From Candidatus Omnitrophota bacterium (GTDB lineage Bacteria > Omnitrophota > Gorgyraeia > Aquiviventales > Aquiviventaceae): DNA of 37,742 nt. The notes beneath the pieces were generated by a model, which was not told the DNA's origin, did no database searches, and saw nothing but the letters and a program-made list of their open reading frames with translations. The translations under genes and the position numbers were made by a program. Shown piece by piece: positions 16,141-25,437 of this stretch. The DNA is taken from the NCBI GenBank assembly GCA_020057015.1, contig JAGVGS010000083.1:1-37742 (forward strand), read 5' to 3'. Position 1 is the first letter of the stretch; the number at the start of each line of letters is the position of its first letter.

Positions 16141-17954
16141 TAGGCCACAATAACGCCAGCTGTTACCACTTTCCACGCCACTTCCCTCGGCATACAGAGA
16201 TTCCGAATGTGCTCAAGCAGATCTCCGGGTGGATCAGCGACCGCGATGAGCACTTCCCGCACCTCATACCTATCCAAAAGGTTGCCGAGCTGGTGACGTG
16301 TGCCTAATACCGTGGCGCCGTGAAGGCGCTCACCCTGTTTGCTTGGATCATCATCGAGAAATCCGACTACGCGCCAGGCAGCCTTTGTATCGCTCCGGAG
16401 CATCCGCAACACGTGAGCCCCTGTGTCCCCTGCCCCTATAATGAGGATCGGCACACCCGGCTTGACCGCTGCGCGGATCCATTCATCGAACAGGCGCTCT
16501 AGCATCCTGGAGCCACCCACCGCGAAGAGGCAGAGCATCCAATCAATTACGAACACCGCCCGTGAATATCCCTCAAACCGCCAGAGGTAGAGCAATGCCA
16601 CAGCGCAGAGGATCGATGAGAATGTCGCCGCTTTCACTATAGCCATCACATCCCGCAGACTCAGATAACGCCAGACCCCTCGATACAAGCCGCAGCCTGC
16701 AAAGCACGCAAGTTTCAAAACTAAGATTACGGGGAGCGCTCGAACGATGAGCCCTTGGTCCTCTGCGCTTAACGAGCCTTCGAAGCGGAGGAGATGTGCA
16801 AAGATATAGGCGCTGACCACGAGAATAAAATCCACGAGTATCTCGATCAGACGCCGCTTATGGAGCAGCATGGTTTCAATGAGAGTGGTGTCCTCGCGGG
16901 TGCCTCCTCCCGCATATTTCGTCGTCGCATCCGCCAGGCGATACACCTTGACTTGGGCCAAGAAGCGGCCGCAGAGCACAAGAACAGCCAACGCGCACAG
17001 CCACACCATCGCAGCGATCAATGATGTGAAGGTGGCAGACACGACACTTACCATACCAAATGAGAAACTCAACAGGTAGAGCACGACCACCGTTTGCCTT
17101 GTGCTCAACCCAAGGATCGCCAGACGGTGAGAAACGTGGTCGGTGCCACCGATAAAGGGATGTTGACGGTGCGCCAATCTCTGCAGCGTGACGAAGCAGG
17201 TATCAAAGATTGGAACTGCCAGGACCAATGTCGGCCCTGCCAGCACCATGAGCAGCTGGGTCGAATGGCGCCAGGTCCCGAGCAGGGCAAGGCCTGCCAG
17301 GCTTAAGCCAAGAAGATGGCTGCCGGAATCTCCCATGAAGATCTTCGCGGGAGCGAAATTATAACGCAGAAATCCGATGCAGGCTCCGCTGACAATGAGG
17401 GCCATCGCTGCCACGGTCCATTGATTGGCCAGGGCCGCATGGAAGGCGCAGAAGAGTGCGGCGATTCCGCCAATGCCGGCTGCCAAACCATCCATATTAT
17501 CAAGGAGATTAAACGCGTTCATGATGAACACGAGCCACAAAATGGAGAGTGGGATCGACATCCACGGCCATGGAATCAGCTCAATCCGCAAGCCTCCCAC
17601 GACGGCCACGCAACCCACTAAGAGCTGTGCCACCAGCTTCGTATAGGGCTGCATCCGCCGCAAATCATCCACCAGCCCTACCCCAAAAACAAGCGTTCCA
17701 GCTATGAGGAGCGTCATGATTTTCGGCTCGAGCGGCACCCAGCTTAGCGTGGCCGCCATGAAGCCGATGAACATCGCCACACCCCCGAGACGCGCGATGG
17801 CGCGCCGCCCCCATCGATCCTCAAGCGGCTTTGTAATCAGCCCAAGGCGCACCGCCATGGCGCGGACCAACGGGGTAATAACCGCTGTCAACCCTAACGC
17901 GGTCGCACCCGCAAGAACAGCCCGCAATCCTTGTTGGGGTATCTCTAGAGACAT
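16140..17954 (-). CDS. Fusion of WecA/MraY-type sugar-phosphate transferase with FlaA1/CapD N-terminal domain
   Basis: A 604-residue two-part membrane protein. Residues 1 to about 330 are a WecA-type undecaprenyl-phosphate sugar-1-phosphate transferase: VDD near 94-96, NAFNLLDNMDGLAAG at 146-160, FMGDSG at 206-211, and HVSHR at 273-277. This part would start glycan synthesis by loading HexNAc-1-P on undecaprenyl phosphate. Residues from about 365 match the amino half of FlaA1/WbpM/CapD proteins: several membrane segments (including LYRGVWRYLSLRD), then a Rossmann fold IIGAGDTGAHVL at about 504-515 and VGFLDDDPSKQG. The usual C-terminal 4,6-dehydratase domain is absent; the protein ends at VVTAGVIVA. 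No other gene in the window obviously supplies it. Confidence 0.9.
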   Translation of the reverse strand: MSLEIPQQGLRAVLAGATALGLTAVITPLVRAMAVRLGLITKPLEDRWGRRAIARLGGVAMFIGFMAATLSWVPLEPKIMTLLIAGTLVFGVGLVDDLRRMQPYTKLVAQLLVGCVAVVGGLRIELIPWPWMSIPLSILWLVFIMNAFNLLDNMDGLAAGIGGIAALFCAFHAALANQWTVAAMALIVSGACIGFLRYNFAPAKIFMGDSGSHLLGLSLAGLALLGTWRHSTQLLMVLAGPTLVLAVPIFDTCFVTLQRLAHRQHPFIGGTDHVSHRLAILGLSTRQTVVVLYLLSFSFGMVSVVSATFTSLIAAMVWLCALAVLVLCGRFLAQVKVYRLADATTKYAGGGTREDTTLIETMLLHKRRLIEILVDFILVVSAYIFAHLLRFEGSLSAEDQGLIVRALPVILVLKLACFAGCGLYRGVWRYLSLRDVMAIVKAATFSSILCAVALLYLWRFEGYSRAVFVIDWMLCLFAVGGSRMLERLFDEWIRAAVKPGVPILIIGAGDTGAHVLRMLRSDTKAAWRVVGFLDDDPSKQGERLHGATVLGTRHQLGNLLDRYEVREVLIAVADPPGDLLEHIRNLCMPREVAWKVVTAGVIVA

Positions 17955-18982
17955 GATTTAGTTTTCCTTGCTCGTTTCCGACGAGGGGGTTCCTTGGCCG
18001 AACTCGCGGCGCCCCCTACGGGCGTCTTCCCCATGCTCCGGACGACGCTGGCGATGATTCCAGCTAAGTTCATGGTTGGCTGAAATCCGATCAGCGCGTG
18101 GATCTTGCTGATATCAGGAATGCGGCGCGGCATATCCTCATACCCTTCCTCATAGGCCTCTTCGTAGGGAAGGTGCTCGATGGAGGAGGGGCTACCGGCA
18201 ATTCGAATCACCCGTTTGGCTAATTCCTCGATGGTTACTTCCTCTTGGCTGCCGAGATTAAAGACCTGGCCTACCGCCCCGGGATGCTCCACCAGCTTTA
18301 TTAACGCATTCACCACATCGTGCACATGAAGAAAGCAGCGCGTTTGGCTGCCATCACCATGGACCTGCAGCGGTTTTCCAGCGAGTGCTTGGCTGACGAA
18401 GCGAGGGATTACCATACCATACGCGCCACTTTGCCTGGGGCCTACCGTGTTAAACAGCCGCACAATAATGGTAGGAACGCCCTTTTCCTTCCAGTACACA
18501 TGCGCGAAGATCTCGTCCACCGCTTTCGATGTGGAGTAGCTCCAGCGCGTCTTCAGCGGAGAGCCCAGCACACGGTCGGTATCCTCCCGGAGCGGGCCTT
18601 GGCTGTTCTTGCCGTAGATTTCAGACGTTGAGGTAATGAGCACCTTCTTCCGGTAGCGATGGGCCATCTCCAGCACCACTTCGCTGCCTCTAATGTTCGT
18701 CATCATTGATTCGAGCGGTTTCTTGATGATCAGCTCTACGCCGACCGCGGCCGCCAGGTGGAAGACCATGTCGCATCGCTCAACAAGTTTGTCGACGAGC
18801 GTTTCATTCAGGATGGTACCGGTGACCATCTGGAAGTCCGCGCGTCCGTCGAGGTGAGCGACGTTCTCGTACCGACCAGTAGAGAGGTTGTCCATGACGG
18901 TCACGGCGTGTCCGCATGCGAGCAGCGCCTCAGCAAGGTGAGAACCGATGAATCCCGCACCACCGGTGACGAATACCTTCAT
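17945..18982 (-). CDS. NAD-dependent nucleotide-sugar epimerase/dehydratase/decarboxylase (extended SDR)
   Basis: A 345-residue extended SDR with GGAGFIGSH, ITSTSEIYGK for the catalytic Ser/Thr region and YSTSK (YxxxK). It also has RLFNTVGPRQ and DGSQTRCFLHV. The C-terminal DMPRRIPDISKI segment recalls UDP-glucuronate decarboxylase, UDP-xylose/apiose synthase and related dTDP-glucose dehydratase-like enzymes; the exact reaction is not decidable. An odd feature is the very basic C-terminal tail (KEPPRRKRARKTK). It overlaps the WecA fusion gene by 10 bases and the upstream GT4 gene by ATGA, so it may supply the sugar used at chain start. Confidence 0.86.
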   Translation of the reverse strand: MKVFVTGGAGFIGSHLAEALLACGHAVTVMDNLSTGRYENVAHLDGRADFQMVTGTILNETLVDKLVERCDMVFHLAAAVGVELIIKKPLESMMTNIRGSEVVLEMAHRYRKKVLITSTSEIYGKNSQGPLREDTDRVLGSPLKTRWSYSTSKAVDEIFAHVYWKEKGVPTIIVRLFNTVGPRQSGAYGMVIPRFVSQALAGKPLQVHGDGSQTRCFLHVHDVVNALIKLVEHPGAVGQVFNLGSQEEVTIEELAKRVIRIAGSPSSIEHLPYEEAYEEGYEDMPRRIPDISKIHALIGFQPTMNLAGIIASVVRSMGKTPVGGAASSAKEPPRRKRARKTKSCL

Positions 18983-20253
18983 GCGACCACCTCTTGGTAA
19001 AGAACTTCCATCTCCTCGATCAGCCGACGTGTGCTATAGTGCTCTCGCACGAACGCGCGCCCCGCGCGCCCCATCGCCAGCCGCTTCTGCACGTACGTAA
19101 CCAAATACCGCAATCCTTCGTACAGCGCCTCTGCATCCGCCAACACACCGTGCTGGGTTAGCCTGAACCGACCGGGTCCGTGTTGGATGTCGCCTAGTAG
19201 ATCGCGCACGCCACCCACATCGGTCGCCAGCACTGCTCGACCGGCAGCCAGCGATTCGATGAGTGACACTGGTGTCCCTTCATTCAAAGAGGTGAGGCAC
19301 ACAATATCCAAGTTTTGATAGACGCTTGCCATCGCTGTTTGCCATCCTGTGAATGTCACGGACTCCGTGAGCCCTCTAGCCTTAACCTGCAGCTCTAGCT
19401 CTTGGCGCAACTCCCCATCCCCAACCAGGATGAACCGTAGACAACATAACTGGGGCTCATCCTTGGCGCGCGCGGCGAGCTCGAGGAACAACCCTGGGCG
19501 CTTGATGGGAACGAGCCGCCCGACAAACCCTACTGTGATGGGGGCGACATCCTCGCGCGGCAGCGGCAGTGCGAGCAGTTCATTCAGGGGTAGCCCAAGC
19601 CTGACGACGCGCAGGCGGCCTTCGCGTCCGATCTTCAGTCGGATGAGGTCTGCCCGCACGGCGGGACTCACTGCAATGATGCGGTTCGTCTGCCACCCAA
19701 GCATTCGCTCAATCCATAGAAACACCGTAGACCGCACTCGTCCAAAGTATCGCTCCAAGACGTGTCCGTGGAAGGTGTGCACTAACCGACACTCATGGAT
19801 CTGCCGACCTGTCACTGCGCGCTCCAGGCGCACCAGTTGATTGGAAAGGAGGGTGGCCGCGCGTCCTAGCGTTCCAGCCTTGGCCGTATGCGTGTGAACT
19901 ACGGCTGGGCGTTCCCGGCGAATGATGCGAAAGAGCTGCCACCATGCATGCAGATCGCGCCATGGACGTATGGGCCGGCGCAACGAAGTCAATCGGACGT
20001 GCCTTACTCTGGTGCCGGTTAGGAGCCCGCTAAGATCTCCTTCGCTCGATTCGGGCTGGCCGGTGATCAGCAGAGACTGGAACGCTCCGCCGTTCAGCTG
20101 GGATGCCAGCGTGATGACGTGCTGCGCTGTTCCGCCCACATTGAGTCTGGTGATGACCTGCAGGATGGTTATCGCGCCAGTCATTGGTTCACGGGTGCGT
20201 GCCGACATATTCGCAGATCGCGGGCTGGCGACGAACGTCGGTGCGGCGCTCAT
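18979..20253 (-). CDS. GT4 glycosyltransferase
   Basis: A 424-residue GT-B protein of family 4. The N-terminal half includes ITILQVITRLNVGGTAQHVITLA and HTHTAKAGTLGR, typical of WcaL/PelF-like GT4 enzymes that act on lipid-linked glycans. The donor half has GFVGRLVPIKRPGLFLELA, the strand FILVGDGELR, and EGTPVSLIESLAAG (the E-x7-E motif). The ATG at 20253 overlaps the membrane-protein gene upstream as ATGA. Internal ATG or GTG starts (near MTGAITILQ) would give a protein about 23 residues shorter; the coupled start is preferred but not certain. Confidence 0.9.
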   Translation of the reverse strand: MSAAPTFVASPRSANMSARTREPMTGAITILQVITRLNVGGTAQHVITLASQLNGGAFQSLLITGQPESSEGDLSGLLTGTRVRHVRLTSLRRPIRPWRDLHAWWQLFRIIRRERPAVVHTHTAKAGTLGRAATLLSNQLVRLERAVTGRQIHECRLVHTFHGHVLERYFGRVRSTVFLWIERMLGWQTNRIIAVSPAVRADLIRLKIGREGRLRVVRLGLPLNELLALPLPREDVAPITVGFVGRLVPIKRPGLFLELAARAKDEPQLCCLRFILVGDGELRQELELQVKARGLTESVTFTGWQTAMASVYQNLDIVCLTSLNEGTPVSLIESLAAGRAVLATDVGGVRDLLGDIQHGPGRFRLTQHGVLADAEALYEGLRYLVTYVQKRLAMGRAGRAFVREHYSTRRLIEEMEVLYQEVVA

Positions 20254-21497
20254 GCGACCCTCACTGAACAGCGGGGTTCGGCGCGAATATTTTCGGCTCG
20301 GCGCAACGCCGTAAGACAGCGCTCAAGTCCGAACGCGGCGAACACGATAAGGGCCGGTTCCACGGGCAACCGGAAACGAATCATCCCGGTGAAGAGTCCG
20401 TGCTGAATCACAAACGTCACGATGAACAACCCGAGCAACCCAACCACGGCACAGCGCTGAGGCATCCGCAGTGCCCCCCATATGCCCACACAGGCCCAGC
20501 CCAGGATGAAAAGGTATGAGCTGCCGAGCACAATACGGTTGCGCCAAGAGGCATCGGCATAGGTCGGGCGCCACATATTGACAAGCTTGCGAAGAAACAG
20601 CCTAGGGATAGCAGTCGGATGATGGCGCAGGAAGCTGAGCGCTTGCTCCCAGTGGTAGCGGTTGACGCGGACTTCGGGCCATTCGACCGGCAGGATGAGG
20701 GGCGTGTAATCGGCATCATCAACGTAGCCTCGGCTGCCGCCGGTCGCCTCTGGACTGTTCCCCTGGTAGAAGACTGGACCTGCTTCTGTCGAGGTGAGGA
20801 TAGGAGCACCCATCACCATTAGGTTCCTGATCACCCATGGCGCTAGCACGATTAAGAGGCCGGCGAAAATGGCGACCCCCTTCCGCAGCGCTCGCAAACC
20901 CGTGGACCGATTGCGCCAGCACCACCAGACGGGCACCACGCCGGCAAAGACGAGGATGACCGGGCGAACGAGCGCCGCCAGTCCCAAGCATATCCCCGCG
21001 AGCATCGCGCGCATCATCGAAGGCCGCTCGGTGAACCTTGCCACCGCAACCAGTGAACCGACAACGCCCAGAACGAACAGCGTCTCAGTTAGCAGATAGC
21101 CTGTCCAAAAGATGAGGTGGGGATAGCCGGCGCTTAGAATTCCGGCCAACACAGATGTGGAGCGTCCACCAAGGCGCGCGCTTAGCTGGCTGATGAGGAC
21201 GCAGGTGAGCCCACCCAACACACACTGTACCAGCCCGATGCCGATGGGGGTCACGATCCCCATCCAAGAGAGCGTTGCGAGAAAAAGCGGGTAACCTGGC
21301 GTTACCGATGCTGTCGGGATTCCATCCACGCTCATACCCGCTCCCTGCGCCAACGTCCGGGCGAGATTGATGTATCGTCTTGAGTCTGAGGCGACGAACT
21401 CCAGATGGAACCAATTGCCATGCGCCTGCCCCAGCACGACGAGCAGCCGAATGCCGACGGCGAGCAGAAAGATCATGAGCAAGGCCCGCCGGCTCAT
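20250..21497 (-). CDS. GT-C type membrane glycosyltransferase (ArnT/PMT-like)
   Basis: A 415-residue polytopic protein with about 9-11 hydrophobic helices. After the first helix lies a periplasmic segment with ASDSRRYINLARTLAQG; the acidic residue after the first helix is the usual catalytic position in GT-C enzymes. VTPGYPLFLA, LLTETLF and a conserved-looking APWVIRN segment follow, as in ArnT/RgtA/PMT-like proteins (GT39/GT83). Such enzymes use a polyprenyl-phosphate sugar and decorate glycans, lipid A or proteins in the periplasm. The acceptor is unknown. It starts at ATG 21497, 12 bases after the next membrane protein gene, and overlaps the GT4 gene by ATGA. Confidence 0.82.
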   Translation of the reverse strand: MSRRALLMIFLLAVGIRLLVVLGQAHGNWFHLEFVASDSRRYINLARTLAQGAGMSVDGIPTASVTPGYPLFLATLSWMGIVTPIGIGLVQCVLGGLTCVLISQLSARLGGRSTSVLAGILSAGYPHLIFWTGYLLTETLFVLGVVGSLVAVARFTERPSMMRAMLAGICLGLAALVRPVILVFAGVVPVWWCWRNRSTGLRALRKGVAIFAGLLIVLAPWVIRNLMVMGAPILTSTEAGPVFYQGNSPEATGGSRGYVDDADYTPLILPVEWPEVRVNRYHWEQALSFLRHHPTAIPRLFLRKLVNMWRPTYADASWRNRIVLGSSYLFILGWACVGIWGALRMPQRCAVVGLLGLFIVTFVIQHGLFTGMIRFRLPVEPALIVFAAFGLERCLTALRRAENIRAEPRCSVRVA

Positions 21498-21509
21498 GCG
21501 CAGGCCCAG

Positions 21510-22955
21510 TCACTCATGCGTCACCTGGCTGGCGTGCGCTTCCTGACTGGACCTGCAAAGACGCACTCGATCTAGGAATGCGACAAGACCAGCGCAACCC
21601 AACATCACCAGCACCATTAGGTAAGGGTACCTAAATCGATAGATGGCACCCATGTTGGTCGTCACGAAGCCATACATGATCAAGAAACCCAGACAACACA
21701 CGACGAGTGTCCAGAACTGCGTACATCTGCGCCACACCCACATGGCGTACGGGAGAAAGTACAGCGCCAAATACACACCGAGCATTTCCATCGCCGCCAC
21801 CCGGCGCATCAGGGTGTTCTGCGGAATCCGTCCCGGCTTGACCCAGTCCCTCGGAAACGGCGAAAACAAGGCGATCTGCGCGGCCCGCGGCAAGTAGCCA
21901 AGCATCTCCCCTGCGCTGTGCAACGCGATCTCGGTATCGATGTTGCTGGTGGCAGTCGGGTAACTGACGCGGAACCAATCCCGCGCGAGCGCCAACGCGC
22001 TGAGCTTGTCCTCGATCCGCGCCGGCAGGATTCCAGAGGCTCTCCAATACGGCTGGGACGGCGCCACCAGCGCAGGTGGAGTTGTAACCGTTGGATCTGG
22101 CAGCTCGACCTCAGTTACTTGAGGGGATGCCTTGACGTGCTGCAAGATATGAAACCGCCGATCCTGGATCTTGGTCAAAGAGCCCAGGCTGATACTCATA
22201 ACCCCAACACATATCACCGCTATGACGTTCCAGTGCCATTTCGCCTTTCTCTGCACCACCCAAATTAGCCAGCGGAGTACGGCATATGTACCGACGAGAA
22301 CCAGCGCCACTTGCAAGAGGTGCACTACGTACGGGCGAGCGATCGACACCAGCACAGATCCCAAGACCACCCACCCTACTGCACGAATCGGTCCCCATGC
22401 CGTTCGCTGCCAGGTGCCGGCGGCCGACAACTGGGCCAATCCGTAGAGCGCAACCATCACGCCGGTCGTCGCAAAGACCTCCTTATGTAGTTGTGCATAC
22501 CAGCTCATCGCCGATGGCCACATCATGTACGGCACGACGCACCATAAGGCCTGCTGTTGGGTTCTCACGAAGGGCCGGATGATGCGCAGGGCCATCGCGG
22601 TTCCAGTCGCATGTAGTGCCGCATTGAGGGGGATCACCGCCCAGGGTGTAGGCCAAATCAACGCGTAGAATACGGCAAAGACCCCCGCGCCGGACATGCC
22701 GTGTGGGCGCAGCTCCCATCGTCCCCACCCAAACTGTAAGATCTCGTTAGCAAGTTCAAGCGTCCGGCTATGATACGGTAACCAGTCTCCTCCTAACAAC
22801 AACCCGCCACCCCCGTGCCAAGCGGAAAACACGTAGGGAAGTAGAAAAAGCTGGACTAGAAACCCTATGGCCGCGGTGTAGGCGAAGACGATCAACCATA
22901 GCTGCAGTTCCGAAACCGCGGACGATCTCTGAGCCACTCCGATCGCGCGGGTCAT
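21510..22955 (-). CDS. Large polytopic membrane protein of unknown function, possibly GT-C fold
   Basis: A 481-residue protein with about 10 hydrophobic segments and one long hydrophilic loop at about residues 255-370 (with a proline/valine-rich part VELPDPTVTTPPALVAPSQP). After the first helix it has GGDWLPYHSRTLELANEI, where an Asp follows a hydrophobic helix, a position used for catalysis in GT-C glycosyltransferases. No family motif was recognised with certainty. It lies between a small membrane/coiled-coil protein and an ArnT-like protein, coupled to the former by ATGA, so it may be a polymerase, a flippase-associated protein or a periplasmic transferase. The function is unproven. Confidence 0.75.
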   Translation of the reverse strand: MTRAIGVAQRSSAVSELQLWLIVFAYTAAIGFLVQLFLLPYVFSAWHGGGGLLLGGDWLPYHSRTLELANEILQFGWGRWELRPHGMSGAGVFAVFYALIWPTPWAVIPLNAALHATGTAMALRIIRPFVRTQQQALWCVVPYMMWPSAMSWYAQLHKEVFATTGVMVALYGLAQLSAAGTWQRTAWGPIRAVGWVVLGSVLVSIARPYVVHLLQVALVLVGTYAVLRWLIWVVQRKAKWHWNVIAVICVGVMSISLGSLTKIQDRRFHILQHVKASPQVTEVELPDPTVTTPPALVAPSQPYWRASGILPARIEDKLSALALARDWFRVSYPTATSNIDTEIALHSAGEMLGYLPRAAQIALFSPFPRDWVKPGRIPQNTLMRRVAAMEMLGVYLALYFLPYAMWVWRRCTQFWTLVVCCLGFLIMYGFVTTNMGAIYRFRYPYLMVLVMLGCAGLVAFLDRVRLCRSSQEAHASQVTHE

Positions 22956-23218
22956 GGCGGTGACAGACCTCTCCTGTCCCGCGGAGCGGCCAACTGGGTG
23001 GTTTCATTGAGGATATCCAGATGCTCCTGCAGGCTCACCAGTTGGTCTTGCAGAAGGCGCAACCGCTGCTCAAGCTTCGTGAACAGCTCACGCGTTCCTG
23101 AGAGGTAGCCCCACAACGACAGCGCGAGGAAAAATGCCACTATCATCCTAACAAAGAACAAGATGGCGTGCCGTCCGACCTCTTGGTACGTCCGCCTCTT
23201 TCGTGTGCGTATAGTCAT
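22952..23218 (-). CDS. Small membrane protein with coiled coil
   Basis: An 88-residue protein starting at ATG 23218. The N-terminus is strongly basic (MTIRTRKRRTYQEVGR), followed by one membrane helix of about 22 residues (about 18-40), then a leucine/glutamine-rich heptad stretch of about 27 residues (KLEQRLRLLQDQLVSLQEHL) that looks like a coiled coil, and a proline/arginine tail. By the positive-inside rule the coiled coil would face the periplasm. I know of no family. It is joined by ATGA to the 481-residue membrane protein and follows a methyltransferase gene by one base. It could be a scaffold or chain-length accessory, but that is only a guess. Confidence 0.7.
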   Translation of the reverse strand: MTIRTRKRRTYQEVGRHAILFFVRMIVAFFLALSLWGYLSGTRELFTKLEQRLRLLQDQLVSLQEHLDILNETTQLAAPRDRRGLSPP

Positions 23219-23219
23219 G

Positions 23220-24269
23220 TTAGCCTCGGCACAGGAAATGCCAGTAGGGCAACTGATCCGAAATGAGCACCTCGTGGAAGGTATCCCGCAATTCCGCGAT
23301 TTGCGCTCGACTGTACCGCTGTTCAATCCCTGTGAAGAATCTGTCATAGATATCCTGCCGAATCCGCTCCATCCCTTTGCCGTCATACACCTCCGCAAGC
23401 GGTACGTAGCGCGCCCATCCAAACGGCCGCAGGAACCTCCCGAGCTTAATACATGGACGGTAGATCAGCCAGGCGAGGACCCAGGTGAACCCGGCGCGAA
23501 ATTCCCGGTGCTGGATCTTCGACAGGACGCGACGCATCCGGGTCACGCATCCCAGTAGTGGGCGGAAATACCAGGGACGGTTGTCGACCGCATAATAAAG
23601 GTAAACCAGCAGCGTCGCCGCATAGCGTCTGAGGCGCCGGAGTTCAGCCAAAGCGTCGGTGGGCAGTGTGTGCAGGACACCGAGACAGAAGAGGAAGCCG
23701 GCAAACCGCTCACGGAAGGGCAGCCGCCTCAAATCGCCCATGAAAAAGAGGGTTCGGGGCGACCCCCGCAGATTGTGCCGGCCGACAAAGATCGCGTCGG
23801 AGAAATCGACGAGCACCAGCTCCCGGCACCGCTTGGCCAGAAAATAGCTCCACCGCCCGATGCCACAACCTAGATCGCAGACCCGCGCAGCCCGTAGATC
23901 CTCGAGATTCATGAGGTCGAAATACTGCCGGAATTCCCGTTCGTGCTCCGGGAGGATCTTCGGAAATGCTTGCCATTCGGCCCCGAACGTCCTCTGAATC
24001 GTTTCGCTCCCGTCGACGCAGCGGTTGGTCGCCGAGTCCTGCCCAGCGCGATGGAACCGCGCCGTGAGGCCCGCAGGATACTGCGCGGGATCAAGGAGGA
24101 TGATGACGTCATCTATAATAGGGTATGCGTGACCCGCTACCGTCAGCTGGTGGGTATCAAGCTGGACGTCCGGCGTGCCGAAGAGATCCCGCAAGCTGTC
24201 CAGCTTGTCGGCGTAGTACAGGGCTGGCGATTTAATTACCGTCGACGACTCGGGTGTAGAGAGACTCAT
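23220..24269 (-). CDS. Class I SAM-dependent methyltransferase
   Basis: A 349-residue protein. An N-terminal 70 residues (ALYYADKLDSLRDLFGTPDVQL, HAYPIIDDVIILL) resemble the Trm112-like leader found in several glycan-locus methyltransferases. The SAM core starts at about residue 130 with VCDLGCGIGRWSYFLA, then LVLVDFSDAI and FMGDLRRLPF. The C-terminal third is rich in aromatic residues and may bind the acceptor. The start ATG at 24269 overlaps the GT4 gene by 38 bases; the reading open to 24353 would lie wholly inside that gene. The substrate is probably a sugar or a phospho-sugar. Confidence 0.87.
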   Translation of the reverse strand: MSLSTPESSTVIKSPALYYADKLDSLRDLFGTPDVQLDTHQLTVAGHAYPIIDDVIILLDPAQYPAGLTARFHRAGQDSATNRCVDGSETIQRTFGAEWQAFPKILPEHEREFRQYFDLMNLEDLRAARVCDLGCGIGRWSYFLAKRCRELVLVDFSDAIFVGRHNLRGSPRTLFFMGDLRRLPFRERFAGFLFCLGVLHTLPTDALAELRRLRRYAATLLVYLYYAVDNRPWYFRPLLGCVTRMRRVLSKIQHREFRAGFTWVLAWLIYRPCIKLGRFLRPFGWARYVPLAEVYDGKGMERIRQDIYDRFFTGIEQRYSRAQIAELRDTFHEVLISDQLPYWHFLCRG

Positions 24270-25437
24270 AGGTTCGTACAATGCACTCCAGGGAAAACTG
24301 CTGCGCAATCCGCTCGCGCGCAGTCCGCCCCAACGCCTGGCGGGACTCCTCATCCATCGTTAAGAGCTCATGCCACGCCTCAGCGAGCGCGACGGGATCA
24401 CGGGGCGGAACCACGCGCCCAGTCTGACCGACGAGAGAGGCGGTATCTCCAACATCCGTCACTGCGCACGGCACCCCGCATGCCATTGCCTCGCCAATCG
24501 CATTCGGGAACCCTTCCCCATAGGCAGAGGAGGAAGTCCCCACATCCAAAGCGGCGTGGAACCTGGGCATATTGTCCAGGCGGCCGAGAAGGTGGCACGC
24601 GTCATGAACACCTGCAGCCTTGGTCCACTCCGCGAGAGGCCGGTTGGCCCATATCACCCCATCCCCGCAGAGGACAAAATGTGTCTGCGGCATCCGCTCG
24701 CGAAGCAGCCGCGCCGCCTCCACAAAAGTCCGGTGGTCCTTTTGAGGGTTAAAGCGCGCAGCTAATCCAACCAAGGGCGTGCACTCCGCCACCCCTAGCT
24801 CTCGTCGGAGCGCTGCGCGAGCCTCCGGAGCCGGGTGAAACTCGGTTAGATCAAATCCGTTCGGAATCACAACCATGCGGTCAGCCGCGTAGCGCATCCG
24901 AATATGGATCGTCCGGGCGACATCGGAACAGCACACGACTTGCCTAGGAATCCAATGCGACAGTGCCGCGCAAGCTCTGGCGGTCCAGACGGTAGTTCGG
25001 GGACTCAACCTAGCATCCAAGCTGCCGCGAATCCCCCAAATGACGGGAATTGGCCCCGACAACTTAGCCGCTAACCCACCCAAGAGATCGGCATGATACA
25101 GCCAGGTCTGCACGATATCCGGGGTGAGTCGCTTGAGTAGCCGCCAGAGCTGCCACAGTCTCTGTGGATCCGGAAGACCCCCACGTCGCATGCTCAGTGA
25201 ATGCACCTGGATCCCGGTGTCCCGGATCCGCTCTCCGACTGGCCCGATCGGCATGAGCGACACCACGGTGTTATCAAACTGTGCGCGATTAATCCGGCTC
25301 AAAAGCTTGCAGAGCATCATTTCTGCCCCACCGATATCGAGTCCGGTGATGACGTGCACGCATCGCACGCGCCGGACGACTGGCTCGCTACGGAGCTCGA
25401 TGGACGGCACGGTACCAGGCAACGCACAGCTCTTCAT
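24232..25437 (-). CDS. GT4 glycosyltransferase
   Basis: A 401-residue GT-B family 4 protein: RCVHVITGLDIGGAEMMLCKLLSR at the N-terminus, a donor domain with LVGLAARFNPQKDHRTFVEAARLL, FVLCGDGVIW, and EGFPNAIGEAMACGVPCAVTD (E-x7-E). The GGAE motif and the position among related genes fit EpsF/WcaL-type O-chain transferases. The start is taken at ATG 25437, which overlaps the upstream methyltransferase by 50 bases; a GTG at 25410 would give a shorter overlap and is possible. The end overlaps the next methyltransferase gene by 38 bases. Confidence 0.9.
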   Translation of the reverse strand: MKSCALPGTVPSIELRSEPVVRRVRCVHVITGLDIGGAEMMLCKLLSRINRAQFDNTVVSLMPIGPVGERIRDTGIQVHSLSMRRGGLPDPQRLWQLWRLLKRLTPDIVQTWLYHADLLGGLAAKLSGPIPVIWGIRGSLDARLSPRTTVWTARACAALSHWIPRQVVCCSDVARTIHIRMRYAADRMVVIPNGFDLTEFHPAPEARAALRRELGVAECTPLVGLAARFNPQKDHRTFVEAARLLRERMPQTHFVLCGDGVIWANRPLAEWTKAAGVHDACHLLGRLDNMPRFHAALDVGTSSSAYGEGFPNAIGEAMACGVPCAVTDVGDTASLVGQTGRVVPPRDPVALAEAWHELLTMDEESRQALGRTARERIAQQFSLECIVRTYESLYTRVVDGN

